Assembly: GCA_002404345.1 (NCBI GenBank)
Contig: DHJN01000215.1
Coordinates: 13,263 to 21,454 of the forward strand
Length of the DNA stretch: 8,192 nucleotides
Source of the DNA: Actinobacteria bacterium UBA4719
GTDB lineage: Bacteria; Actinomycetota; Actinomycetes; Actinomycetales; Dermatophilaceae
Reading direction: 5' to 3'
A model generated the notes under the pieces. It searched no databases. It saw nothing but the letters and a program-made list of their open reading frames with translations, and was not told the DNA's origin. A program made the position numbers and the translations under genes. Shown one piece after another: positions 1-7,140 of this stretch (the first letter of the stretch is position 1; each line of letters begins with the position of its first letter).

Positions 1-1044
1 ATCGGTGACCAGGGTCTGACCCTGGGCCGGGTGGCGGCGCTTCTCGCAGGTCTGCCCAACACCACTCCGGGCTACTCCATCGACCGTATGTGCGCGGGTG
101 CCATGACCGCGGTGACCAGCGTCGCCTCGGCCATCGCGTTCGGCTCGGCCGAGATCGCCATCGCCGGCGGCGTCGAGCACATGGGCCGCCACCCGATGGG
201 TGAGGCTGTTGACCCCAACCCGCGGATCATCTCCGAGAGGATCGTCGACCCATCGGCCCTCGTGATGGGCTCGACCGCCGAGAACCTGCACGACCGCTTC
301 CCAGGTCTGACCAAGGAGCGCTGCGACGCCTACGCCGTCGCGAGTCAGGACAAGCTCGAGAAGGCGTACGCAGGCGGCAAGATCACCCCAGACCTGGTCA
401 CCGTCGCCACCCGTCACACCGAGCTCGGGTACGGCCTGGCCACGACTGACGAGCCGCCGCGCCCGGGCACCACCCTGGCGAACCTCACCGGGCTGAGGAC
501 GCCCTTCCGTTCGCATGGCAATGTCACCGCCGGCAACAGTGCCGGCCTGACCGACGGTGCGACCGCGTGCATCATGGCCTCGGCCGATGCCGCCGCAGAG
601 CTCGGACTGCCCGTGCGGATGCGCCTGGCGGCCTACTCCTTCGTCGGTGTCGAGCCCGAGGTCATGGGTATCGGTCCGGTGCCTGCGACCGAGAAGGCCC
701 TCAAGCAGGCCGGTCTGAGCATTGCGGACATCGGTCTCCTTGAGCTGAACGAGGCGTTCGCCGTCCAGGTGCTGGCCTTCCTGGACCACTTCGGCATCGC
801 CGACGACGATCCCCGGGTGAACAGGTACGGTGGCGCGATCGCCACCGGTCACCCGTTGGCCAGCTCTGGCGTCCGCCTGATGACCCAGCTCGCTCGCCAG
901 TTCGAGGAGAACCCGGACGTCCGGTACGGCCTCACCGCGATGTGCATCGGCATCGGTATGGGTGGCGCCGTGATCTGGGAGAACCCTCACCACAGCGACT
1001 ACGGCAAGGAGCTCGACGGCGCGATGGGGGCGGTTGCCCGATGA
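1..1044 (+). CDS. fadA: Acetyl-CoA C-acyltransferase (thiolase), 5' end cut by window edge
   Basis: Catalyses thiolytic cleavage of 3-ketoacyl-CoA to acetyl-CoA and a shortened acyl-CoA, the last step of beta-oxidation, in the cytosol. The frame is open from base 1, which encodes IGDQGLTLGRVAALL, so the GTG at 31 is internal and the true start lies upstream. About 55 N-terminal residues are probably missing, judged against a family length near 400 (from memory). The nucleophilic Cys sits in DRMCAGAM (codon 91-93). The NEAFA motif begins at 748, the catalytic His is in GHPLASSG (codon 850-852), and the second active-site Cys is in CIGIGMGG (codon 943-945). All thiolase catalytic motifs are therefore intact. 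The TGA at 1042-1044 overlaps the next ATG (ATGA), so it is translationally coupled to fadB and should be the beta subunit of a FadAB complex, as with mycobacterial FadA/FadB. The acyl-chain preference cannot be read from the sequence. Confidence 0.96.
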   Translation: MGDQGLTLGRVAALLAGLPNTTPGYSIDRMCAGAMTAVTSVASAIAFGSAEIAIAGGVEHMGRHPMGEAVDPNPRIISERIVDPSALVMGSTAENLHDRFPGLTKERCDAYAVASQDKLEKAYAGGKITPDLVTVATRHTELGYGLATTDEPPRPGTTLANLTGLRTPFRSHGNVTAGNSAGLTDGATACIMASADAAAELGLPVRMRLAAYSFVGVEPEVMGIGPVPATEKALKQAGLSIADIGLLELNEAFAVQVLAFLDHFGIADDDPRVNRYGGAIATGHPLASSGVRLMTQLARQFEENPDVRYGLTAMCIGIGMGGAVIWENPHHSDYGKELDGAMGAVAR

Positions 1045-3167
1045 GCATCGACTTCACTGCCCTCTTCCCCGACGAGGTCATCACCAGGGCGCTGGCGCGC
1101 GATGTCTCCCTACCCGGCGGCGCCGGCCGGTTCGTGCTGATCACGCTGGACAACGGCTACGACCACACCAAGCCCAACACCTTCGGCCCGGCCACCCTGG
1201 CCGGCCTGTCCACGGTTCTCGACACCGTGCGCGCGCGAGCTGAGGCCGCAGAGATCGTCGGCGTCGGCGTGACCGGCAAGCCGTTCATCTTCGCGGTCGG
1301 GGCCGATCTCACGGGCTTCCCCAAGGTGACCAGGCGCGAGCAGGCGCTGGCCATAGGCCAGCTCGGGCACAAGACGTTCGAGCAGCTGCGCACCCTCCCC
1401 GTGCCGACCTTCGCTTTCGTCAACGGGGCTGCCATGGGTGGCGGCGTCGAGATCGCGCTCAGTGCGGCATACCGGAGCATCTCTTCGGGTGTGCGAGCCC
1501 TCGCGCTACCAGAGTGTTTTCTCGGTCTGGTGCCCGGCTGGGGCGGCTGCTACCTGCTGCCGAACCTCATCGGCGTCGCGTCGGCACTGAAGGTGATCAT
1601 TGAGAACCCGTTGAACGCCAACCGCATGCTCAACGGCCCGGCGGCCTTCAAGCTCGGGATAGCCGACGTGTTGTTCGAGCCGGCCACCTTCCTGGAGGAC
1701 TCCCTGTCCTGGGCCGCCGATGTCATCGATGGCCGCACCACCGTCAGTCGTGCCGCCATTCACCGCGACGAGGCCGCCTGGGAGGGCGCCATCGCCGCGG
1801 CCGCGGGCATCGTCAAAGCCAAGACCGGCGGCGCTGCTCCCGCACCACTGCGGGCCCTCGAGCTCGTATCCGCGGCTCGGACGGCCACGCGGGTAGAGGC
1901 GTACAGCGCCGAGGACAGCACCCTCGCGAGCCTGGTGATGGGCGACGAGCTGCGCAGCAGCCTGTACTCCTTCGACCTGGTGCAAAAAAGGGCCAAGCGT
2001 CCGGCTGGAGCTCCCGACCGCTCGCTGGCCCGTCCGGTCACCAAGGTCGGTATCGTCGGGGCGGGCCTGATGGCCAGCCAGCTGGCCCTGTTGTTTGCTC
2101 AGCAGCTCGAGGTGCCGATCGTGATGACCGACCTTGACCAGGGTCGCGTTGACAAGGGTGTGGGCTACGTCCACACCGAGATCGACAAGCTGCTCGGCCG
2201 CGGGCGGGTGAGCCCGGACCGGGCCAACCGGCTGAAGACCCTGGTGAGGGGTTCGACGAGCAAGGGCGACTTTGCCGATGCCGACTTCGTCATCGAGGCG
2301 GTGTTCGAGGAGATCAAGGTCAAGAAACAGGTGTTTGCCGACGTCGAAGCCGTGGTGTCGGCCCGCTGCGTGTTGGCGACCAACACATCCTCGCTCTCGA
2401 TCACGGAGATTGCCACGGATCTGAAGAACCCCGAACGGGTCGTGGGCTTCCACTTCTTCAACCCCGTGGCGGTCATGCCGTTGCTGGAGATCATCAGGGG
2501 CGACAAGACCGACGACGCCACCCTCGCGACGGCCTTTGCCACGGGCAAGACGTTGAAGAAGACGGCGATCCTTGCCAAGGACTCTCCTTCGTTCATCGCG
2601 AACCGCCTGCTGGGACGGTTCATGGGCGAGGTCGGTCGAATCGTCGACGAAGGCACCCCGCTGGACATCGCCGACCGCGCCTTCGCCGGATTCGCGCCGA
2701 TGCCCCCGTTCGTGCTGTTGGGTCTGGTCGGTCCGGCGATCGCGCTGCACAACAGCGAGACTCTGCACGCAGCCTTCCCGGAGCGCTTCCATGTGTCGGC
2801 GAGCCTGCGCGCCCTGGTCGCCGCTGGCAAGCCCGGGTTCTATGTCTCCCCCGAGGGCAAGCCTGCTGTGCCTGTGCTGGACCCCGAGGTCGCACCTCTA
2901 CTGCAGGCGCCGACCAACCCGGTGGTACTCGACGCCGCCCAGGTCCGCGAGCAGGTGCTCTCGGCCCTGGCGCAGGAGGCCCACCTGATGCTGGCCGAGG
3001 GTGTGGTCGCGGCTCCGATGGACATCGACCTCGCCCTGATCACGGGCGCCGGCTTCGCCTTCTGGAACGGCGGGCTCACCCCGCTGCTGGATCGCACCGG
3101 CATCTCCGAAAAGGTCAACGGACAACCATTCCTGCCCGCTGGTGTGGCCAGCCTGTCGGGGGCGTGA
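1041..3167 (+). CDS. fadB: Fatty oxidation complex alpha subunit: enoyl-CoA hydratase / 3-hydroxyacyl-CoA dehydrogenase
   Basis: A 708-residue bifunctional enzyme that hydrates 2-enoyl-CoA and then oxidises 3-hydroxyacyl-CoA with NAD+, passing the product to FadA. Residues about 1-215 form a crotonase domain: oxyanion-hole segment FAVGADL (85-90) and both catalytic acids, Glu137 (GGGVE) and Glu158 (LPE..LGLVPGWGG). After a helical linker, a Rossmann NAD-binding fold starts at 334 with GIVGAGLM (337-344). The dehydrogenase dyad is His471 (HFFNPV) and Glu483 (LLEIIRG), with the same 12-residue spacing as His450/Glu462 in E. coli FadB. The C-terminal dehydrogenase domain begins near DSPSFIANRLL (514-524), with Ser where Gly is usual. 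I chose the ATG at 1041 because it overlaps the fadA stop, has a GGGGG stretch about 10 bases upstream, and starts just before recognisable crotonase sequence. An in-frame GTG at 942 lies inside fadA and is not a credible start. Confidence 0.96.
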   Translation: MSIDFTALFPDEVITRALARDVSLPGGAGRFVLITLDNGYDHTKPNTFGPATLAGLSTVLDTVRARAEAAEIVGVGVTGKPFIFAVGADLTGFPKVTRREQALAIGQLGHKTFEQLRTLPVPTFAFVNGAAMGGGVEIALSAAYRSISSGVRALALPECFLGLVPGWGGCYLLPNLIGVASALKVIIENPLNANRMLNGPAAFKLGIADVLFEPATFLEDSLSWAADVIDGRTTVSRAAIHRDEAAWEGAIAAAAGIVKAKTGGAAPAPLRALELVSAARTATRVEAYSAEDSTLASLVMGDELRSSLYSFDLVQKRAKRPAGAPDRSLARPVTKVGIVGAGLMASQLALLFAQQLEVPIVMTDLDQGRVDKGVGYVHTEIDKLLGRGRVSPDRANRLKTLVRGSTSKGDFADADFVIEAVFEEIKVKKQVFADVEAVVSARCVLATNTSSLSITEIATDLKNPERVVGFHFFNPVAVMPLLEIIRGDKTDDATLATAFATGKTLKKTAILAKDSPSFIANRLLGRFMGEVGRIVDEGTPLDIADRAFAGFAPMPPFVLLGLVGPAIALHNSETLHAAFPERFHVSASLRALVAAGKPGFYVSPEGKPAVPVLDPEVAPLLQAPTNPVVLDAAQVREQVLSALAQEAHLMLAEGVVAAPMDIDLALITGAGFAFWNGGLTPLLDRTGISEKVNGQPFLPAGVASLSGA

Positions 3168-3207
3168 CCTCCGTCTCAGCCTGACCCTGCCTGCCCGCAC
3201 AGGGACT

Positions 3208-3237
3208 GCGTGTCCCGCACTGGTGTCAGGGACACGC
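3208..3237. terminator. 9-bp stem-loop after fadB, possible terminator or regulatory hairpin
   Basis: GCGTGTCCC (3208-3216) pairs perfectly with GGGACACGC (3229-3237) around a 12-base loop. It starts 41 bases after the fadB stop and ends about 48 bases before the next gene. There is no T-run after it, so it is not a classic intrinsic terminator, although actinobacteria often use stem-loops without one. The 5' arm can instead pair with GGGAC at 3202-3206, giving two mutually exclusive hairpins. Its function as a terminator is inferred. Confidence 0.45.
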
Positions 3238-3272
3238 CGCGCGAGCGTGCCGGGTGTATCTCAGCTTTGACC

Positions 3273-3278
3273 TATGGT
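3273..3278 (+). promoter_or_regulatory. Candidate -10 box for the HTH-MurA gene (leaderless transcript)
   Basis: TATGGT fits the actinobacterial TANNNT -10 pattern. It ends 7 bases before the A of the ATG at 3286, so transcription would begin at or next to the start codon. No Shine-Dalgarno sequence precedes that ATG, as expected for a leaderless message. No clear -35 box was found at the right distance, so the call rests on the -10 match and its spacing. Confidence 0.4.
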
Positions 3279-3285
3279 TGCAGGC

Positions 3286-4815
3286 ATGCGAGATGACTAT
3301 CCGGCCCGGATCGGCACCCTGATTCGGGATGCGCGACGTCATCAAGGCCTGTCGCAGAGCGACCTTGCGGAGTCGCTGGGCACCAGTCAGAGCGCCGTGG
3401 CACGCATCGAGCAGGGCAAGCAGAACCTCAGTCTCGAGATGCTGGCTCGCATCGGCGCGAGTCTGGACTCCGAGTTCGTCTCCGTGGGCCACTCCGGCGC
3501 CCAGCACCTGCGCATCGTCGGCGGGACCAAGCTGTCCGGAACGATCGACGTCAAGACCAGCAAGAACGCCGCCGTCGCCCTGCTGTGCGCCTCGCTGCTC
3601 AACCATGGGCGCACCACCTTGCGCCACCTCGCCCGCATCGAGGAGGTCAACCGCATGCTCGAGGTACTGGCCAGCATCGGCGTCAAGACCCGATGGCTAC
3701 CGGACAGCAACGACCTCGAGATCACTCCCCCGGTCCGCCTCAACCTCTCGGCGATGGACCTCGACGCGGCGCGCCGCACCCGAACCGTGATCATGTTCCT
3801 CGGGCCCTTGCTGCACGAGCTCGATGAGTTCCGTCTCCCGTATGTCGGGGGATGTGACCTCGGCACCCGCACCGTGGAACCGCACCTGAACGCCTTGCGC
3901 GCATTCGGCCTGAACGTCACGGCCACAACAGGCTTCTACGACGCCAAGATCGACCGCTTGGTCACCCCCAGCGCGGCGATCGTGCTGACCGAACGTGGCG
4001 ACACCGTCACCCAGAACGCGCTCATGGCCGCAGCGCGGCACGACGGGACCACCGTCATCCGCAACGCCAGCCCGAACTACATGGTCCAGGACCTCTGCTT
4101 CTTCCTGGGGACGCTCGGGGTGACCATCGAGGGAATCGGCACCACCACGCTGACCATCCATGGCCGACGCGAGATCGACGCGGACGTCGAGTTCTCACCC
4201 TCCGAGGACCCGATCGAGGCGATGAGCCTGCTGGCTGCGGCGGTTGTCACCGAGTCCGCGATCACCATCCGGCGGGTGCCCATAGAGTTCCTCGAGATCG
4301 AGCTCGCCCTGCTCGAGGGCATGGGCATGAAATACCTGAAGACCGACGAGTACCGCTCCGCAAACGGGCTCACCCGGCTGGTCGACCTGACCACCATCGC
4401 TGGACCGCTCACGGCGCCCACCGACAAGATCCACCCGATGCCGTTCCCGGGTCTGAACATCGACAATCTGCCATTCTTCGCGATCATCGCGGCCTGTGCG
4501 ACCGGCACGACGATGATCCACGACTGGGTCTATGACAACCGTGCCATCTATCTCACCGAGCTCACCAAGGTCGGCGTCAAGGTTCAGCTGTTGGACCCGC
4601 ATCGGGTGCTGATCACGGGCCCCACCCGCTGGCGGGCCTCCGAGGTCATCTGCCCGCCCGCACTGCGCCCGGCGGTGGTCATCCTCCTGGCGATGCTCGC
4701 GGCACCGGGCACATCAGTCCTTCGAAACGTCTACGTCATCAACCGCGGCTACGAGGATCTGGCCAAGCGTCTCAACGCCCTCGGTGCGACTGTCGAGACG
4801 TTCCGCGACATCTGA
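3286..4815 (+). CDS. XRE-family HTH domain fused to a MurA-like (EPSP synthase fold) enolpyruvyl transferase
   Basis: A 509-residue two-part protein. Residues about 8-61 form an XRE/Cro helix-turn-helix (RIGTLIRDARRHQGLSQSDL, then LGTSQSAVARIEQGKQNLSL). Residues about 74-509 match MurA, which transfers enolpyruvate from PEP to UDP-GlcNAc in peptidoglycan synthesis. Counterparts of E. coli MurA residues are visible: Lys93-Asn94 (K22-N23), Arg166 (R91), Cys190 in GGCDLGTR (C115), Arg195 (R120), Arg461 (R371) and Arg487 in NRGYE (R397). The loop carrying Asp305 is three residues longer (FPGLNIDNL, 387-395); Asp393 may be its equivalent. At about 436 residues the MurA part is slightly long. I prefer the ATG at 3286 because it opens directly onto the MRDDYPARIG segment that I recall as typical of actinobacterial homologues; an ATG at 3274 adds four residues. 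S. coelicolor carries a second gene annotated murA near aconitase (from memory), which fits this neighbourhood. It may be an enzyme, a substrate-sensing regulator, or both. Confidence 0.88.
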   Translation: MRDDYPARIGTLIRDARRHQGLSQSDLAESLGTSQSAVARIEQGKQNLSLEMLARIGASLDSEFVSVGHSGAQHLRIVGGTKLSGTIDVKTSKNAAVALLCASLLNHGRTTLRHLARIEEVNRMLEVLASIGVKTRWLPDSNDLEITPPVRLNLSAMDLDAARRTRTVIMFLGPLLHELDEFRLPYVGGCDLGTRTVEPHLNALRAFGLNVTATTGFYDAKIDRLVTPSAAIVLTERGDTVTQNALMAAARHDGTTVIRNASPNYMVQDLCFFLGTLGVTIEGIGTTTLTIHGRREIDADVEFSPSEDPIEAMSLLAAAVVTESAITIRRVPIEFLEIELALLEGMGMKYLKTDEYRSANGLTRLVDLTTIAGPLTAPTDKIHPMPFPGLNIDNLPFFAIIAACATGTTMIHDWVYDNRAIYLTELTKVGVKVQLLDPHRVLITGPTRWRASEVICPPALRPAVVILLAMLAAPGTSVLRNVYVINRGYEDLAKRLNALGATVETFRDI

Positions 4816-4843
4816 TCCGGACGTTCCGCGACATCTGATCCGG
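4797..4843. repeat. 23-bp perfect tandem duplication spanning the HTH-MurA stop codon
   Basis: Bases 4798-4820 are repeated exactly at 4821-4843; the unit begins ACGTTCCGCG and ends CTGATCCGG, and one further base (4797) also matches. Copy 1 encodes the last residues TFRDI and the TGA at 4813-4815. Copy 2 lies downstream with its TGA in another frame and reaches to 5 bases from the dxs stop. An 8-bp palindrome, CCGGCCGG (4840-4847), follows at the convergent junction. No strong bidirectional terminator was found in this 32-bp gap. Confidence 0.95.
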
Positions 4844-4847
4844 CCGG

Positions 4848-6740
4848 TCAACGGCTCTGGGTGAGCTCCCTGCCGAGCGAGGTCGCAATCGCGTCCGGGG
4901 TCAGTCCGATCTGGTCCAGCACCTGGCTACGCGAAGCGTGCCCCAGGAACTCCTTGGGTATCCCGTAGCAGTGGACCGGCACCCCGCACCCGGCCTGACG
5001 CATCGCCAGGGTGACCGCTGATCCGATACCACCCGACACCAGGTTGTCCTCGATGACCGCAACAGCGGTGGCGTCGCCGGCTGCGTTGACCAGTTCGGGG
5101 CTGACCGGCAACACCCAGCGGGGATCCACCACGCGCACCGAATGTCCTTGCGCTTCAAGCTTTTCGGCCACGCAGACCGACAGTGACGCCATCGCGCCGA
5201 CGCCCACGATCAGCAGATCCACGTCGCCGTGGCCGGTCTCGTTCAGGACGTCAAGGCTGCCGAGCTGACGCACCCGGACAACGGGGTCAGCGACGTCGCC
5301 CTTGGGGAAACGCACCACCGTGGGACCGTCCGAGACGTCGACGGCCTCGCGCAGCTGTCGCCGAAGCTGGTCGCCGTCGCGGGGTGCAGCCAGCCGAAGG
5401 CCGGGCACCACCGAGCAGATCGTCATGTCCCACATGCCGTTGTGGGACGCTCCATCACTGCCGGTCACACCCGCCCGGTCGAGCACCACGGTGACACCGG
5501 CCTTGTGCAGGGCAGCGTCCATCAACAGCTGGTCAAAGGCCCGGTTTAGGAACGTGGCATAGATGGCGACCACTGGATGCAGACCGCCAAAAGCGAGCCC
5601 GGATGCCATCGTCAGTGCGTGCTGTTCGGCGATTCCCACGTCGAAGACCCGGTTCGGGAAGCGAGCCGCGAACTTGTCAAGACCGACCGGGATCATCATC
5701 GCGGCGGTCAGCGCCACGACGTCAGGCCGCACGGCACCGATCTCGCACATCTCGTCGCTGAACTCATCGGTCCAGATCCGGCCGCCCTCGGTGAACGGCA
5801 GACCCGTCTCGGGGTTGATGACACCGACCGCGTGGAACCGGTCGGCCTCGTCCCGGCGAGCAGGCTCGTAGCCGCGGCCCTTCTGGGTGATCACATGGAC
5901 GAGGACCGGACCGCCGAATGCGCGAGCCCTGCGCAGCGCCGACTCGAGCGACTCCTCGTCATGTCCGTCAACCGGGCCGAGGTACTTCAACCCAAGGTCC
6001 TCGAACATGCCCTGAGGCGCGACGATGTCCTTCAGGCCCTTCTTCATCCCGTGCAGCGTCTCGTACATCGCCGGCCCCACGACCGGCGTGCGGGCCAGAG
6101 TGTTCTTGCCCCAGTCCAGGAAGCGTTCGTAGTCGCGCGTCATCCGCAGGGTGGCGAGGTGGTCGGCGAGCCCGCCCGTCGTCGGGGCATAGGAGCGTTC
6201 GTTGTCGTTGACAACGATGATCAGCGGGAGGTCCTTGTCGGCCGAGATGTTGTTGATCGCCTCCCAGGCCATCCCGCCGGTGAGAGCCCCATCCCCGATG
6301 ACCGCCACGGTATGCCGGTGGCGCTGGCCCTGCAGACGGCGCGCCTTGGCGATGCCGTCCGCCCAGGACAATGCGGTGGACGCATGGGAGTTCTCCACCA
6401 CGTCATGCCCGGACTCGCGCCTGCTGGGGTAGCCCGAGAGCCCGCCCTTCTTGCGCAGGTTGGCGAAGTCGTCGCGGCGGCCCGTGAGTAGCTTGTGGAC
6501 GTAGGACTGGTGGCCGGTATCGAACACGATCGAGTCCAGCGGGGAGTCGAAGACCCGATGCAGGGCGATGGTCAGCTCGACGACGCCCAGGTTGGGTCCA
6601 AGGTGTCCGCCCGTCTTGGAGACCGACTCGACCAAGAATGCCCGGATCTCCTCGGCCAACAAAGGCATCTGAGTCGCCGACATGGCCTTGAGGTCCTGCG
6701 GACCATTGATCGTTTCAAGCAGCTGCACGCGCTTCGGCAT
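4848..6740 (-). CDS. dxs: 1-deoxy-D-xylulose-5-phosphate synthase
   Basis: Condenses pyruvate with glyceraldehyde 3-phosphate, using thiamine diphosphate and Mg2+, to give DXP, the entry step of the MEP isoprenoid pathway (also a precursor for thiamine and pyridoxal in bacteria). The 630-residue length is normal. Visible motifs are GGHLGPNLG (44-52) with the substrate-binding His46, the ThDP motif GDGALTGG...NN (149-164), NDNERSYAP (178-186), DVGIAEQHA (367-375) with catalytic Glu372, and [18 protein letters not shown] (421-438). The C-terminal transketolase domain, including the VVDPRWVLP segment (537-545), is complete. The start is uncertain. The ATG at 6740 has a GAGAGG directly abutting it, too close for a normal ribosome site. 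The GTG at 6728 (12 bases from GAGAGG) gives [10 protein letters not shown], which fits the usual DXS N-terminus better and would make 626 residues. The gene is convergent with the HTH-MurA gene and has its own probable promoter. Confidence 0.97.
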   Translation of the reverse strand: MPKRVQLLETINGPQDLKAMSATQMPLLAEEIRAFLVESVSKTGGHLGPNLGVVELTIALHRVFDSPLDSIVFDTGHQSYVHKLLTGRRDDFANLRKKGGLSGYPSRRESGHDVVENSHASTALSWADGIAKARRLQGQRHRHTVAVIGDGALTGGMAWEAINNISADKDLPLIIVVNDNERSYAPTTGGLADHLATLRMTRDYERFLDWGKNTLARTPVVGPAMYETLHGMKKGLKDIVAPQGMFEDLGLKYLGPVDGHDEESLESALRRARAFGGPVLVHVITQKGRGYEPARRDEADRFHAVGVINPETGLPFTEGGRIWTDEFSDEMCEIGAVRPDVVALTAAMMIPVGLDKFAARFPNRVFDVGIAEQHALTMASGLAFGGLHPVVAIYATFLNRAFDQLLMDAALHKAGVTVVLDRAGVTGSDGASHNGMWDMTICSVVPGLRLAAPRDGDQLRRQLREAVDVSDGPTVVRFPKGDVADPVVRVRQLGSLDVLNETGHGDVDLLIVGVGAMASLSVCVAEKLEAQGHSVRVVDPRWVLPVSPELVNAAGDATAVAVIEDNLVSGGIGSAVTLAMRQAGCGVPVHCYGIPKEFLGHASRSQVLDQIGLTPDAIATSLGRELTQSR

Positions 6741-6742
6741 CC

Positions 6743-6791
6743 TCTCAACTGACTCAGGATCTCAACTGGTCAGGCTCTCAACTCACTCGGA
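6743..6791 (-). repeat. Three AGTTGAGA direct repeats in the dxs leader
   Basis: TCTCAACT (AGTTGAGA on the dxs strand) occurs at 6743-6750, 6760-6767 and 6776-6783, with spacings of 17 and 16 bases. The bases between are related too (GACTCAGGA, GGTCAGGC, CACTCGGAC), so these are degenerate tandem units of 16-17 bp. The dxs-proximal copy runs into GAGAGG next to the ATG. They lie between the candidate -10 box and the gene, probably in the 5' untranslated region. Confidence 0.8.
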
Positions 6792-6797
6792 CGGTCG

Positions 6798-6811
6798 ATT
6801 CTATGACGTCA
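6798..6811 (-). promoter_or_regulatory. Candidate dxs promoter -10 box with adjacent TGACGTCA palindrome
   Basis: On the minus strand TGACGTCA (6811-6804) is followed directly by TAGAAT (6803-6798), a good -10 match. Transcription would start near 6791, giving a leader of about 50 bases that contains the three AGTTGAGA repeats. No convincing -35 hexamer was seen 16-18 bases upstream. The 8-bp palindrome sits in the spacer, where a repressor could act, but such palindromes are frequent by chance. Confidence 0.45.
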
Positions 6812-6838
6812 GCCTGATACTCCCTGCTTTCTGTGGTG

Positions 6839-7027
6839 TCAACGACGGGCGCGGACGGCCCCCGCTACCAGGAGGACACCGACGATCGCCACGATCGGAC
6901 CGATGATGGCCCAGATTGTGGCTCCGGTCATCACACTGCCCGACAGGTAGCCCAGGCCCTGCAAGGTCCAGATCAGGCCAACCAGGACCAGCAGCACACC
7001 CACTCCACCTCGCCCGCTCTTTTTCAT
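6839..7027 (-). CDS. Small membrane protein with two transmembrane helices
   Basis: A 62-residue protein of unknown function. A basic N-terminus (MKKSGRG) is followed by a hydrophobic helix (about residues 8-27, VGVLLVLVGLIWTLQGLGYL), a short polar turn (SGSVMTG) and a second helix (about 37-56, TIWAIIGPIVAIVGVLLVAG), ending in AVRARR. Positive charge at both ends suggests both termini face the cytoplasm. The pattern GLIW.LQGLG...GS.MTG...WAIIG resembles a family of short bacterial membrane proteins I recognise but cannot name. The start is unsure: the ATG at 7027 has no clear ribosome site, the ATG at 7048 (69 residues) has GGGA a few bases upstream, and the GTG at 7069 lies in the adjacent repeat array. 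It reads in the same direction as dxs, 98 bases ahead of it, with the probable dxs promoter between them. Confidence 0.75.
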   Translation of the reverse strand: MKKSGRGGVGVLLVLVGLIWTLQGLGYLSGSVMTGATIWAIIGPIVAIVGVLLVAGAVRARR

Positions 7028-7062
7028 GCGAACGACGCTACGCCGCATCACGTCCCGCGGAG

Positions 7063-7140
7063 ACGCCACTCACAGGCGTTGCCACTCACAGAGGTTGCCA
7101 CTCACAGGCGTTGGACTCACAGGCGTTGGACTCACAGGCG
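7063..7140. repeat. Five-unit 15/16-bp tandem array (ACTCACAGGCGTTG type)
   Basis: ACTCACAG occurs at 7068, 7084, 7100, 7115 and 7130. The units are 7063-7078, 7079-7094, 7095-7110 (16 bp each), 7111-7125 and 7126-7140 (15 bp each, identical). On the minus strand the 15-bp unit is CGCCTGTGAGTCCAA. Its first nine bases (7140-7132) are the last codons, Arg-Leu-stop, of the upstream gene, so the array looks like an amplification of that gene's 3' end. It fills the gap to the small membrane-protein gene. Confidence 0.93.

Noticed and set aside
387..395. Nothing to do with base positions 387-395 of the window: this refers to residues 387-395 of the HTH-MurA protein, first read as loss of the catalytic Asp (Leu390 in its place)
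   Set aside because: Downstream alignment to the (D/E)NR motif shows a three-residue insertion, so Asp393 can take the Asp305 position; loss is not demonstrated.
942..1040. GTG at 942 as an upstream start for fadB
   Set aside because: It lies inside fadA, and the added residues (an Arg-rich stretch) do not resemble the crotonase N-terminus; the ATG at 1041 overlaps the fadA stop.
1984..1989. Run of six A in fadB at the linker between its two enzyme domains, as a slippage site
   Set aside because: A shift in either direction soon meets a stop, no supporting structure was seen, and a short A run alone is weak evidence.
1506..2792. 428-codon open frame antisense to fadB
   Set aside because: Composition is typical of the shadow of a high-GC gene; no recognisable domain, and fadB is clearly the real gene.
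5577..6491. 304-codon open frame antisense to dxs
   Set aside because: A shadow frame opposite the well-conserved dxs; no domain recognised.
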